From Bacteroidota bacterium (GTDB lineage Bacteria; Bacteroidota; Ignavibacteria; UBA10030; SZUA-254), in contig JAGVIE010000059.1 of NCBI GenBank assembly GCA_020056225.1, forward strand, positions 1-64,000: 64,000 nucleotides of DNA. Reading direction: 5' to 3'. Shown here piece by piece: positions 34,905-44,261 of this stretch; the stretch's first letter is position 1; each line of letters starts with the position of its first letter. A program made the position numbers and the translations under genes. The notes under the pieces were generated by a model. It saw nothing but the letters and a program-made list of their open reading frames with translations. It was not told where the DNA came from and made no database searches.

Positions 34905-35282
34905 GTGAAATCTGAAAAGACAATATTATATCTCGAAGATGAAAAGGAATTCCTTGAGGCAGTAAGCGGACTTCTCCGGGATTTGGGTTATGAAGTGATC
35001 GAAGCGCTGACAGGTGAAAAGGCGCTAGAACTATTAAAAATCAAAATACCCGATTTAATCATCGCGGATATTAAACTTCCCGGTATCGATGGATTCGATT
35101 TTTTCTCACAGATACACAAAATTGAAAAATATCGACACATTCCGTTTATATATCTTACCGCATTCAATAATTTACAGGAAGCTATGAGAGCCAAATCCGA
35201 AGGTGCGACAGATTATATCACTAAACCTTTCGAGCTTGAATATTTGATCGCGAAAATAGGAGATATACTTCCGATAAAATAG
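34905..35282 (+). CDS. Stand-alone response regulator receiver (CheY-like)
   Basis: A 125-residue receiver domain: acidic pair ED/DE in YLEDEKEF, phosphorylatable Asp in IADIKLPGIDGFDF, Thr in YLTAFN and Lys in YITKPFELEYL. GTG start. There is no output domain and no histidine kinase nearby, so it probably acts by protein contact in a relay. Confidence 0.92.
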   Translation: MKSEKTILYLEDEKEFLEAVSGLLRDLGYEVIEALTGEKALELLKIKIPDLIIADIKLPGIDGFDFFSQIHKIEKYRHIPFIYLTAFNNLQEAMRAKSEGATDYITKPFELEYLIAKIGDILPIK

Positions 35283-35361
35283 ATTTTGGGTGACTTCGAT
35301 CACTAAGAAATATTTACAGTATGGTTATTTTGAGAGTAAAAAAGAAAGGTAGTTTATTATT

Positions 35362-35523
35362 ATGGACGAGGATAAGGGGCTTATGAAAATCCTCAAATGG
35401 GCCGGTTTGGCTGCTTTGATTGCGATACCACTAGTAGTAATTTTGAAAAAACAAAATAAATCTCAGAGAAAAGATTCATTGGAAGATGAATCGAATATTT
35501 TCGCTACAGAATTAGAAGAGTAA
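35362..35523 (+). CDS. Small single-pass membrane protein
   Basis: A 53-residue frame, MDEDKGLMKILKWAG then LAALIAIPLVVILKK, then an acidic tail ending FATELEE. One membrane helix is clear. AGAAAGGT lies upstream. It may share the promoter of the receiver gene 80 bases before it. No family recognised; coding status rests on the helix and ribosome site. Confidence 0.5.
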   Translation: MDEDKGLMKILKWAGLAALIAIPLVVILKKQNKSQRKDSLEDESNIFATELEE

Positions 35524-35572
35524 TAAATATTTACTAAGGCATGCCCGCTAAAAAGCGTGTGGAGAGACTATT

Positions 35573-37798
35573 TTAGAAATGGATGATATTTTTATTTTCT
35601 TCTCCTTCTTTCAATCCTGTATGTTTCTTACATTCACCGGGTAAGTACTTCTTATTGAATACTTCGATTTCTTTTTCAGGACAAAATGGCGTTGCGAGCT
35701 TTTTAGTTTCCGAACAAATCGTATCTCGTTCAACACCATCGGGTGGATTGAAATATTGAAGCGGCATCCCAATAGTGGGATCATCATATACATACTTCAT
35801 GAAAAGTCCCCATATCGGCGCAGCAGCTCTTCCGCCCTGACCGTCACTTGTTGTAAAGTGTGTAGCTTTATTATCGAATCCCACCCAAACTCCCGCTGTA
35901 ATCTGAGGTGTGAATCCAACAAACCATGCGTCCGCATACTCTTGTGTGGTTCCTGTTTTGCCTGCGGCAGGCCTTACAAAATAATTTCTAACACGCGCGC
36001 CAGTCCCACCGTCAACAGTTCCCGTCAGAATATCAGTCATCAGGTAAGCAGTCTCCTTACTCAATACTTCACGCTTCGTAGGTCGGTTTTCTTCTATAAT
36101 GTTGCCGTCCTTGTCTTCGATTCTTAGAATAGAAATCGGTTCAACGTAAACCCCTTCATTAGGAAATACACCGTAGGCAGCCGTCAGCTCGAGCGGTTTA
36201 ACTTCACCGGTACCTATTGCCAGAGATTCATACGGGGGTAATTCCGATTTAATTCCCATACGATGAGCATACTGGATTACAGTGCTAACCGGCGCGATTT
36301 CCATAATCGCACGGATTGCTATGAGGTTGATAGATTCTTTAATACCTTCCCTCAAAGTGAACTTACCGCCGAACTGGTGGTCGAAATTTTCAGGCGTCCA
36401 TCGTTTGCCGCCTGCCATCATTAGTGTTACAGGCTGGTTGAGAAGTTCATAACACGGCGGATAGCCGTTGTCGATTGCAACCGTGTAAACAAAAGGCTTG
36501 AAGGCAGACCCCGGCTGCCGCGAGATTTGGGTTACATGATTTAATCCATATTTGAAATTTTTAAATTCTGAACTACCCACCATTGCGAGAATATTTCCAT
36601 CAGTGTGGTCGAGCGCTACAAATCCAACCTCAATTCGCGATGCTATTTTCTTAACTGAATCTATGAATGCCTGGTTCTTCTTAAGCGTGCGCGCCAGACT
36701 ATCCCGTCGCTTAGCTGATTCCGCATCTCGATAAATATCGGAAGTTCGAATTGCCATCGAAATTGCCTGCCGAAGTTCATCTTTATGGTTTTTCCAATTC
36801 CATTGTTTGTTGAAAATACTCTGATAAATTGCCAGATGCTCATCCACAGCCCTGTTCGCATGGCGCTGCATCCGGCTATCGAGCGTAGTATAAACTGAAA
36901 GCCCATCCCGGTAAATATCGAATCCGTATTTTTCTGCTTTTTGTATAAGTTCCTGACGCACCATCTCGACGAAATGCGGTGCGATACCGGCTTTGAGCTG
37001 CTCATCTAATGGAATGAGCGCGGGCTTATCATTAACCGCAAGGCTCTCTTCTTTTTCATTTATATAATCATACTTTGCCATTTGATTCAGAACGGTGATT
37101 CGCCTGTTCATTGACCGTTCGACGTGTTTGAATGGATCGTATGTTCCGGGACCTTTGAGCAGCCCTATCAACAGAGCAGTCTCAGATAGTGACAGATCGG
37201 ATGGATTTTTTCCGAAATAGATTTGTGAGGCAGATGCGATTCCATAGGCGCTCCGGCCGAAATATGCAACACTCAAATACATCTCGATGATCTCTTGCTT
37301 GGTGTAGTTTCTTTCAATCTGCACGGCGGTAATCCACTCGCGAATTTTCCGTGTAATTTTTCCGAAGATCGATTCTCGTGTACCTTTGAGTTCATAAAGA
37401 TTGCGGGCAAGCTGTTGTGTGATTGTGCTAGCGCCTGCCCCTTCCCGAAGTTTCAATGTAAATATATTTTTTACCATCGCCCGTGCAAATCGCGGTAAAT
37501 CGACGCCCCAATGGTTGTAAAAGTTCTTGTCCTCGGTTGCAATAAGCGCGTTTACCATATAAGGCGGAAGCTGGCTTAATGTAACAGTGGTTCGGTTTTT
37601 TATGTAATATTGATCAAGAACCTCTCCGTCGTTAGAATAAACTTTCGTCGCGAGTTCCGGTCTCGGATTTTCCAATTGCTCGAGCGAAGGCAGACCTGAG
37701 AGTAAAAATATTATGTAGAAAATTATAAGAAGCAGAACAACCCCTCCGCCAACCAGAGTTTTCTTGCGGTTATTTTTCAAAAACTTCTTTACTGTCAT
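35573..37798 (-). CDS. mrcA: Class A penicillin-binding protein (PBP1A)
   Basis: A 741-residue bifunctional peptidoglycan synthase. One N-terminal membrane helix; glycosyltransferase 51 domain with TEDKNFYNHWGVD and TITQQLARNL; transpeptidase domain with SxxK in QPGSAFKPF, SIN in KESINLIA and KTG in AGKTGTTQEYADAWFVGF (given in part). The C-terminal tail has a cysteine-containing stretch TICSETKKLATPFC. It ends a string of minus-strand envelope genes. Confidence 0.95.
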   Translation of the reverse strand: MTVKKFLKNNRKKTLVGGGVVLLLIIFYIIFLLSGLPSLEQLENPRPELATKVYSNDGEVLDQYYIKNRTTVTLSQLPPYMVNALIATEDKNFYNHWGVDLPRFARAMVKNIFTLKLREGAGASTITQQLARNLYELKGTRESIFGKITRKIREWITAVQIERNYTKQEIIEMYLSVAYFGRSAYGIASASQIYFGKNPSDLSLSETALLIGLLKGPGTYDPFKHVERSMNRRITVLNQMAKYDYINEKEESLAVNDKPALIPLDEQLKAGIAPHFVEMVRQELIQKAEKYGFDIYRDGLSVYTTLDSRMQRHANRAVDEHLAIYQSIFNKQWNWKNHKDELRQAISMAIRTSDIYRDAESAKRRDSLARTLKKNQAFIDSVKKIASRIEVGFVALDHTDGNILAMVGSSEFKNFKYGLNHVTQISRQPGSAFKPFVYTVAIDNGYPPCYELLNQPVTLMMAGGKRWTPENFDHQFGGKFTLREGIKESINLIAIRAIMEIAPVSTVIQYAHRMGIKSELPPYESLAIGTGEVKPLELTAAYGVFPNEGVYVEPISILRIEDKDGNIIEENRPTKREVLSKETAYLMTDILTGTVDGGTGARVRNYFVRPAAGKTGTTQEYADAWFVGFTPQITAGVWVGFDNKATHFTTSDGQGGRAAAPIWGLFMKYVYDDPTIGMPLQYFNPPDGVERDTICSETKKLATPFCPEKEIEVFNKKYLPGECKKHTGLKEGEENKNIIHF

Positions 37799-37809
37799 AG
37801 ATTATTCCA

Positions 37810-38532
37810 TTATTTCCATTGCTCAAGAACAATCCCATTTTTGTCGAGCTTCGCGTATGTGTTTGATCTTATCCAATCGCCGAGGTTGATATAAATTCCA
37901 TTGCTGATTTCTTGTCGGGTTGGAAGATGTCTGTGTCCCATTATGACGACATCGTAACCTGTTCCGATAATCTGTTCAGCGAATTTCACCATACCGTCAC
38001 CCTCGCCATAATGTTTGTTGGCTGTATAATGGCGGCTGGTTTTGGATGATGAGCGTGCCAGCTTCAATCCTAAATCGGGATGTAACCAGGAGTAAAGCCA
38101 AATGGAAAATCGGCTGCGAAGAATTTTCTTCAGAATCCGATAGCCCGCATCGTTATTAGCTAAACCATCGCCGTGGTGCAGATATATTTTTTTCCCATTA
38201 AGTGTGATGCCAAACGGATGGAGGTAAGTTCTCATGCCGAGTTCATCGCGAAAATAATTACGTATCCAGCAATCATGATTACCCACAAGAAAGTGAATAA
38301 TAATACCTCTTCTTGAAATATCCTCCAGCTTGGCGAGGATACGATGAAATCCTTTAGGAATAACGGTTCGGTATTCGAACCATGCATCGAACAAATCACC
38401 AAGAATAAAAAACTGAGCCGCATCGTTCCCGATGTAATCGAGAAAGGCTAACAGCCGGTCTTCCTTTATACGCTCTTCTTCCCGCGTACCTAGTCCCAGG
38501 TGGGCATCCGATATGAAATATATATTTTCCAT
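37810..38532 (-). CDS. lpxH: UDP-2,3-diacylglucosamine diphosphatase (LpxH type)
   Basis: A 240-residue calcineurin-fold phosphoesterase of lipid A synthesis, making lipid X from UDP-diacylglucosamine. Metal-site motifs: SDAHLG, ILGDLFDAW, VGNHDCWI, HHGDG and MGHRHLP. It supports an outer membrane with lipid A. It lies 12 bases before PBP1A. Confidence 0.88.
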   Translation of the reverse strand: MENIYFISDAHLGLGTREEERIKEDRLLAFLDYIGNDAAQFFILGDLFDAWFEYRTVIPKGFHRILAKLEDISRRGIIIHFLVGNHDCWIRNYFRDELGMRTYLHPFGITLNGKKIYLHHGDGLANNDAGYRILKKILRSRFSIWLYSWLHPDLGLKLARSSSKTSRHYTANKHYGEGDGMVKFAEQIIGTGYDVVIMGHRHLPTRQEISNGIYINLGDWIRSNTYAKLDKNGIVLEQWK

Positions 38533-38538
38533 TCAATA

Positions 38539-38988
38539 CTATTGAATAACTTTAACGCTAATATCGATCGGTTGTTTGAATCGCGCGCACCAGCCATCGG
38601 AACCTGAGCAGTAAAAGTAAGATAGTGTTCCTTTCAATTGTACGAGTCCCGGTTTTATTTTTTTCGATAGTGTAAATGGTTGCTTTATAGGTTTGGTGAT
38701 ATCGATGTACTCGCTTTTATTTGTTTTTGAAAATATAGGCTTTCCAACTATCGAGAAAACCGTAGAGCTGTCGAGTTTTAATGTAAGCGGCGGATCAAGA
38801 TTAATGTGGATTCCGTCTTTTGGTTTCAACGAGATCAATAATTCGCCGGAGGCACCAGCTTTCATCGATTTCTGCTTAACCGAGATTTCACATTTAACGA
38901 ACTCATTGGTTTTCGGTGATTCACCTGCGATAAGTGTAAGATTGAATATCAGCAGTGAAATAATGATTATTAATGTATAGGATTTCAT
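38539..38988 (-). CDS. Secreted DsbD N-terminal-domain-like protein
   Basis: A 149-residue exported protein: signal peptide (LIIIISLLIFNLTLIAG) and one beta-sandwich ending LSYFYCSGSDGWCARFKQPI. The two cysteines (YC...WC) fit the DsbD alpha/thiol-disulfide N domain, which passes electrons in the periplasm. No membrane DsbD core is adjacent, so partner unknown. Six bases before lpxH. Confidence 0.65.
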   Translation of the reverse strand: MKSYTLIIIISLLIFNLTLIAGESPKTNEFVKCEISVKQKSMKAGASGELLISLKPKDGIHINLDPPLTLKLDSSTVFSIVGKPIFSKTNKSEYIDITKPIKQPFTLSKKIKPGLVQLKGTLSYFYCSGSDGWCARFKQPIDISVKVIQ

Positions 38989-39054
38989 AAAATAGCTTCT
39001 TTTAAATAATAATAGTAGTAATAAATTAAAGAAAATTTCGGTAATCTGGAAATC

Positions 39055-40335
39055 CTACATTGTGTATGATTGGATAATCTTCCGTTCAGGTTCCCGAACC
39101 TTTTGCAGGACGATCAAGCCGGTAATAAAAAATACGCCGATTGCCAGCGCTGCAACCCGTTCATCGGTGAAGTCTGATATCAAACCATAGATGAAGGGAC
39201 CCAGCACAGCCGATGCTTTACCGCATAGTCCGTCATAAAATCCAAAAAATTCGGCTTCACGTTCCTTAGGTGTAAGCAGAGCCATAAAACTCCGGCTCGA
39301 CGATTGCGATGATCCAACAGCGACGCCAGCAGCCATTGCCACAATATAAAATACGGTAATAGTATGAACGAAATAAGCTCCTATTGAGATAGCTATCCAG
39401 AGTGCAAGGGTAATCATGATAGTTTTCTTGGGTCCGATTTTGTCGGTTACAAAGCCGAATACAAACGAACCAAGAACAGCGCTCGTTTGAACAATTGCGA
39501 AGAATACGATAATATCTTTATCCGACATATGAAGAATCCGGTCTGCGAAGATTGCCGCGAATGCGATCACAGTTAAGATACCGTCGTTGTAGATAAAGAA
39601 TGCGATAAGAAACCGGGCGATATTCGGATGCTCTTTATTGATGAAGAGCGCGCGAAAGGTTTTCTTCGCCTGTCTGAATCCATCAGTAAAGTAATAGCTG
39701 GTTTTTTCTCTTCCGTGCCGGGGTTCCGGAACCATAAAGAAGAGTGGAAGAGAAAATAAAAAGAAAAATCCGGCTGCAACGATGAAAGATAATCTGACCG
39801 AAAATAAATAATCAGGATCTGATGGTAAAGGCAGCATGAAATTCACGATAAGAAGGACGGCAAGCGCCCCTAGATATCCCATCGCGAATCCGTAGCCCGA
39901 TACCCTGCCGTAAGATGATCTGGAAGTAAGATTCGGAAGAAAAGCGTCGTAAAAAACAATGCCACCCTCGAACCCGATATTTGCAAAGATGAATAACAGA
40001 ATGCCCAGAAAGATCATACCCTCTTGGACGAAGAAAAGAAGTCCGGTACAAATGATCGAGATCAGCGTGAATGCGAGAAGGTAACGCTTTCTATTATTTG
40101 AATGATCGGCGGCGGCTCCCAAAGGCGGTGAAAGAATTGCAGCAAAGATCATCGAGAGGCTGACCGCAAGACCCCACAGCCAGCGCTGACCGCCCGCTAC
40201 ATGATTCGTAAAGTAACGAGAATAAATAACGGTAACGATGATTACGGAAAAAGCAGTATTTCCAAAATCGAACAAAGTCCATGCAAAAATCTTAGAGCGT
40301 TGCGAACGGACAATCGAGGTCTCCATCGATTCCAA
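39055..40335 (-). CDS. MFS transporter, UMF1/Atg22-like
   Basis: A 426-residue, 12-helix transporter. The N-terminus, FAWTLFDFGNTAFSVII, is the hallmark of the UMF1/Atg22 group, whose eukaryotic members export amino acids from vacuoles. Bacterial substrates are unknown. It ends in a charged tail and begins one base from the nusB stop, so the two may be co-transcribed. Confidence 0.82.
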   Translation of the reverse strand: MESMETSIVRSQRSKIFAWTLFDFGNTAFSVIIVTVIYSRYFTNHVAGGQRWLWGLAVSLSMIFAAILSPPLGAAADHSNNRKRYLLAFTLISIICTGLLFFVQEGMIFLGILLFIFANIGFEGGIVFYDAFLPNLTSRSSYGRVSGYGFAMGYLGALAVLLIVNFMLPLPSDPDYLFSVRLSFIVAAGFFFLFSLPLFFMVPEPRHGREKTSYYFTDGFRQAKKTFRALFINKEHPNIARFLIAFFIYNDGILTVIAFAAIFADRILHMSDKDIIVFFAIVQTSAVLGSFVFGFVTDKIGPKKTIMITLALWIAISIGAYFVHTITVFYIVAMAAGVAVGSSQSSSRSFMALLTPKEREAEFFGFYDGLCGKASAVLGPFIYGLISDFTDERVAALAIGVFFITGLIVLQKVREPERKIIQSYTM

Positions 40336-40836
40336 TTATTGTTTCTTGGGTTTACTGAGCGGTTTATTTTCGGGATGAAGATTTTCTTCCACCAATCCTC
40401 GTCCGGTTTTTTTAAGTAAGTTGGATTTTTTAAAGTCGTCGAGTATAGCATCGAGAACGCCGTTGACAAATCTCCCGCTTTGTTCGGTGCTGAAGGTTTT
40501 TGCAATCTCAATCGATTCGTTGATAGTAACTTTCGGAGGTATGTCCGGGAAGTAGAGCATTTCGCATATCCCCATTCGAAGAAGAATTCTGTCGATGAAC
40601 GCGATTCGATCAAATTCCCAATGCGCTACCCTGGCTTTGATGATTTCCTCGATCTCTTGTTCGTGGTGGATTACTTCGTTGACGAGTTTTTTGGCAAACT
40701 CAAAATCGTCTTTAGAGTTTTTTAAATCTCCCATGATGTTGCTGATAACGCTGGTAATGGGTTCCTTTGACATCTCGTACGCATATAGCGTCTGAAGAAC
40801 TTTTTCCCTGACCAATCTTCGTTTGAATGTTGTCAT
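40336..40836 (-). CDS. nusB: Transcription antitermination factor NusB
   Basis: A 166-residue NusB. The start MTTFKRRLVREKVLQTLYAY at 40836 is the conserved N-terminus; a 24-residue in-frame extension upstream is not typical of the family. The signature IDRILLRMGICEMLYFPDIP, then VTINESIEIAKTFS, is present. A lysine/proline-rich C-terminal tail of about 25 residues is an addition. NusB with NusE promotes rRNA operon antitermination. Confidence 0.9.
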   Translation of the reverse strand: MTTFKRRLVREKVLQTLYAYEMSKEPITSVISNIMGDLKNSKDDFEFAKKLVNEVIHHEQEIEEIIKARVAHWEFDRIAFIDRILLRMGICEMLYFPDIPPKVTINESIEIAKTFSTEQSGRFVNGVLDAILDDFKKSNLLKKTGRGLVEENLHPENKPLSKPKKQ

Positions 40837-41068
40837 ACTCACAAATGTATGTAAATTCTCACTGGATTCCAAAGTGAAGTGTTCGACTATGAAGCCGATC
40901 ATCCACATATATTCTTATAAATAGAGCGATTCGCTCTTTTCCTGAAACAAGAGTTTGAATACTCCCAGAGTTTGAGACAGAATTGAGAGTTAGCTTCCTT
41001 TTGGTTGTCATTAAAAAGAACTCATGTTTTGCAAAATAGTAATTGATGTTAAAAAATTCGAAGCTCCC

Positions 41069-41180
41069 AATCCGAAATTCTAAACAAATTCGAATTTCAA
41101 AAATCTAAGCTGTTCAAAAGGCAACCCATTTTCGGAATTATGACCATTCGAATTTGGGATTTGTTTCGTATTTCGATATT
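41069..41180. repeat. Imperfect long inverted repeat in gene-free spacer
   Basis: Arms of about 34 nt at 41069-41102 (AATCCGAAATTCTAAAC...) and 41147-41180 (...TTTGTTTCGTATTTCG) pair imperfectly. This style of CGAAAT-rich palindrome is a common intergenic element in many bacterial genomes. The rest of 40837-41263 shows no gene; a short GAGCGATTCGCTC hairpin lies near 40923. Confidence 0.5.
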
Positions 41181-41263
41181 CGTGCTTAGGGTTTATCACA
41201 GCAAATAATGACTGTGCATAAAATCAGCAATAAGTATAGGATATAGAATTTATCAGTTGTGTC

Positions 41264-41857
41264 TTAGAAAATGTTCCTGACATTGATTACCGGACTGTCT
41301 TCCATATCTATCATAGCGTTGATTAATATTGCTTTTGTAAATAAATGTAAGTCATCTTTCTTGATCGGTTGTTCGGAAATCAGTTTCTTATTCAACAGCT
41401 GTTCTCTTTTCGTTCCGCGGAGCAAGGGGGTGGAGGGTGTTATCCATTTTTGTCCGTCATAAAAAACGATATTAGCGTACGAACTATCAGTAATGAATCC
41501 GCGTTTTATAATCAAAATATCGTCCGCGTCAGCGTTGTCCAAAAGGTTATCGAAGCATTTCCGGTTAACGTATTTGTGATTGTATTCGATGTCGTCGTAT
41601 TCCACCATCCTTAATGTAGCGACCGGCTTAATAGTGTATGTGAGAAATTCAATATGTTCAATCTTCCGGGCGTAGATAACTTTACATTTATAGACTCCGT
41701 TATCATAAGTCTCAGGAAGATGGATAGATTTTGCTAGATTGATTGTATCCTTACATCCGAATATTTCAGAACGCGATTTATTCAATCGAGCATTGTGAAG
41801 ATCGAGGTTATGCAATTTGCCATTTTGAAATTTTATTGTTTCAAACAACAGGGACAT
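41264..41857 (-). CDS. pabC: Class IV aminotransferase, PabC-like (short)
   Basis: A 197-residue PLP-dependent fold-type IV enzyme, probably the lyase converting aminodeoxychorismate to p-aminobenzoate and pyruvate. The catalytic lysine is in EYNHKYVNRKCFDN, and the cofactor region includes IIKRGFITDSSYANI. It is about 60-70 residues shorter than E. coli PabC, but short forms are known next to pabB. It overlaps pabB by 17 bases. Confidence 0.78.
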   Translation of the reverse strand: MSLLFETIKFQNGKLHNLDLHNARLNKSRSEIFGCKDTINLAKSIHLPETYDNGVYKCKVIYARKIEHIEFLTYTIKPVATLRMVEYDDIEYNHKYVNRKCFDNLLDNADADDILIIKRGFITDSSYANIVFYDGQKWITPSTPLLRGTKREQLLNKKLISEQPIKKDDLHLFTKAILINAMIDMEDSPVINVRNIF

Positions 41858-42812
41858 AAATTTTATCGATTAATTCCTGATACTCGTTTTTAACCTCGCT
41901 TAAAGCTGTAATCCCGCCACCGCTCTTATAAACCATCTTTCCTTTGCTTCTCTCTATGAACCGTATCATTACGCCGCTGTCAAGTTTGAATCCATCAAAG
42001 TATCCGAAGATGCCGGTATAATAACCGCGGGTATAGTTTTCAACTTCCTTAATTATTTTAACGGTTTTATTTTTCGGCGCGCCGGTAACAGATCCTGCCG
42101 GCAGTAATTTGAAGATTATATCCCCTATCTTCGTGCGGTAATTCTTCGGCAATGTTCCCGTGATTTTCGAGCTAACCTGGAGTAAATTTTTATTCTGCGT
42201 TTTTATCTTTTCAACATATCGGAATCGTTCAACGCGAACGCTATTTGCAACCATACTCAAATCGTTTCGAATCAAATCAACGATCGTGTAATGCTCGGCA
42301 AGTTCTTTCTTGTCACTCAATATAACTTCTTTTGCGTTTCTTATAGATGCATCGATTGTTCCCTTCATCGGGTTGGATGATATTGTCTTCCCGTCGATAC
42401 TGATGAACCTTTCCGGCGAGAAGACAACGAATTTGTTCTTGAAGTAAAGCTTATATTTTGCCCGGCTGTTTTCGAATATCTCCTTCAATGTAAGATTGGT
42501 TGAGATCGATGTGGGAAACGTAAGATTGAGAAGATATGTGTTGCCCATTTCAAGATTGGATATAACTTTTTTGAATGCTGACCGATATCGATTCAACGAG
42601 AGAGGTCTTTTTGAGAAAGTTATTTTTTTAAGTAACTTTGTTCCGGTAGTGTGATTCGAAAAGCCGTTTATATCGTAGAGGATTTCTCTCCGGTCGATAT
42701 CCCCGATAGGTAAAACGTGCGATTTCAACATGTCAAAGTCGATTATAAAGAGGAATGGTATTCTTTTCGACCCGAGCCGGTTCATACTGCGGATTGCATC
42801 TATTCTATTCAT
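41841..42812 (-). CDS. pabB: Aminodeoxychorismate synthase component I
   Basis: A 323-residue chorismate-binding enzyme that aminates chorismate using ammonia from PabA. Signature parts seen: NPMKGT, LIRNDLS, GSVTGAPKNKTVKII and YTRGYYTGIFGYFDG. The N-terminal beta domain is shortened. It is divergent from pabA with a 39-bp shared upstream region. Confidence 0.9.
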   Translation of the reverse strand: MNRIDAIRSMNRLGSKRIPFLFIIDFDMLKSHVLPIGDIDRREILYDINGFSNHTTGTKLLKKITFSKRPLSLNRYRSAFKKVISNLEMGNTYLLNLTFPTSISTNLTLKEIFENSRAKYKLYFKNKFVVFSPERFISIDGKTISSNPMKGTIDASIRNAKEVILSDKKELAEHYTIVDLIRNDLSMVANSVRVERFRYVEKIKTQNKNLLQVSSKITGTLPKNYRTKIGDIIFKLLPAGSVTGAPKNKTVKIIKEVENYTRGYYTGIFGYFDGFKLDSGVMIRFIERSKGKMVYKSGGGITALSEVKNEYQELIDKIYVPVV

Positions 42813-42851
42813 AGAATGAAATTAACAAAATTTTAGATCAAAAATAAATTC

Positions 42852-43427
42852 ATGAAAGATAAAATACTCATCGTCGATAACTATGACTCGTTCACCTTTA
42901 ACCTGATTCAGATTATCAGGGAGGTAAGCCGGTGGGGGTGGACTATAGTAAAGAACGATGAAATCGGGTTTGAGGAAGTTGACCGTTACCGTAAAATATT
43001 AATAAGTCCGGGTCCGGGTGTTCCTTCTGAGGCAGGCAAACTTCTTGCTATGATCACTGAATTCGCTCCGAAGAAAAGCATTCTTGGTATATGCCTCGGA
43101 CATCAGGCAATTGCCGAAGCGTTCGGCGGGGAGCTGATCAGGCTGGACAATGTCGTTCACGGGCAGAGAAAAGAAGTTATCATTCACGATAGAACCGAAT
43201 ATCTCTTTAAAGGATTACCGAAGAAATTTGAGGTTGGGCTTTACCATTCGTGGTCGGTATCGCCAGATCACTTTCCGAGATGTTTACAGATCACAGCATC
43301 TGACGTTGATGGATCTATTATGTCGCTTGCTCATACTGTATACGATGTGCGGGGCATACAATTCCATCCGGAATCTATTATGACAGCACCGGGTAAAAAA
43401 ATAATTTCAAATTGGTTAAAGCACTAA
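42852..43427 (+). CDS. pabA: Aminodeoxychorismate/anthranilate synthase glutamine amidotransferase
   Basis: A 191-residue class I glutaminase with DNYDSFTFNL, catalytic Cys in GICLGHQAIAEAFGG and the His/Glu pair in FHPES. Adjacent divergent pabB argues for p-aminobenzoate synthesis, though such subunits may also serve anthranilate synthase. A diverged partial copy of its last 42 codons lies at 47528-47653. Confidence 0.92.
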   Translation: MKDKILIVDNYDSFTFNLIQIIREVSRWGWTIVKNDEIGFEEVDRYRKILISPGPGVPSEAGKLLAMITEFAPKKSILGICLGHQAIAEAFGGELIRLDNVVHGQRKEVIIHDRTEYLFKGLPKKFEVGLYHSWSVSPDHFPRCLQITASDVDGSIMSLAHTVYDVRGIQFHPESIMTAPGKKIISNWLKH

Positions 43428-43445
43428 TGTAATTTCGATCTTTTT

Positions 43446-43518
43446 GCAGCCGCTCATGAGCGAGGCTTGTATTTCTATGGCTTTTCATTCCAGCGACGTT
43501 GCTTGCAGTGTTATGTGC
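43446..43518. repeat. Palindrome-bearing repeat, possible cassette boundary
   Basis: The 17-mer GCAGCCGCTCATGAGCG (43446-43462, with CGCTCATGAGCG palindromic) recurs exactly at 46617-46633. The segment ends in GTTATGTGC (43510-43518), the exact reverse complement of GCACATAAC at 91-99. Together they bound a 3.2-kb block of three genes and resemble the halves of an integron-type attC, though box matches are incomplete. Confidence 0.45.
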
Positions 43519-43535
43519 CGTTTGCACCAACTTTG

Positions 43536-44246
43536 TCACTCCGAACGTGTCATTAGATTCCTATAGTCTGGGAGAGGATGAAGCTTTTTGTTTCTTATCC
43601 ATTCCTCACAAAGAAGATAACAGTCACGAAGTGTATTGTTTGCGATAGCGATAAATGGTTCGATATTCTTCTCGTCGGGTAACGGTAAACCGGTCTTGTC
43701 GTCCAAGATGCGCTCACCAATGAAGAGCCAAGAGCCATGAGACATTGCGGAAAGAAATGGATAAACGTAAGCATGGATGTCTCCCATGCCGCACTCGCCT
43801 GCCATGTCATCCCATCTTGGTAGCCGCCATTCCTTTAGCTTGCTGCGTAGTCGTTCACGGATGATTTCAGGGTCTGGTGCATTGTTGAGCTTTGCGAGAT
43901 TTTTGCTTAGAAGTTTTTCTAGCGTTCTGAGAGCCTCTCCTTTGCTACCATCAAAGTATAACTGTGCGTTTTCAGGCTTAACAAGGCTCCAGCGCATCCA
44001 AATATTAGCTTCGTAGATTGAGCGCAAGAGTGCAGCTGCTGGCTCGCCGTATCCGCTTTGAACAAGCAAGAGGTATGAATCAAAATACTTCAAGACACGA
44101 ACAAGGTTAACAAACAAGGTTTGATGCTGAACGTCCGAAGGATTACGGATTTCATTTATCAAGATGAGGTTTTTCTTTGCAGCATCGTTGAGCTCTCTCA
44201 GTGGTTGCAATTTTTTCTGGATTCTGTTGGGCAATGAGAAGTCCAT
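43536..44246 (-). CDS. Hypothetical protein (DUF5677-like)
   Basis: A 236-residue, mostly helical soluble protein: EPAAALLRSIYEANIWMRW, PRWDDMAGECGMGD, SAMSHGSWLF. The Arg-x-x-x-Glu and SHG pattern resembles DUF5677 proteins, of unknown function and common in accessory regions. It is 16 bases from the next gene on the same strand and sits inside the block bounded by the 17-mer repeat. Confidence 0.55.
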   Translation of the reverse strand: MDFSLPNRIQKKLQPLRELNDAAKKNLILINEIRNPSDVQHQTLFVNLVRVLKYFDSYLLLVQSGYGEPAAALLRSIYEANIWMRWSLVKPENAQLYFDGSKGEALRTLEKLLSKNLAKLNNAPDPEIIRERLRSKLKEWRLPRWDDMAGECGMGDIHAYVYPFLSAMSHGSWLFIGERILDDKTGLPLPDEKNIEPFIAIANNTLRDCYLLCEEWIRNKKLHPLPDYRNLMTRSE

Positions 44247-44261
44247 GATGATCAGCCAAGG

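Noticed and set aside
40600-40908. Longer NusB start at 40908
   Set aside because: The additional 24 residues are not typical of NusB; MTTFKRR at 40836 is the conserved start.
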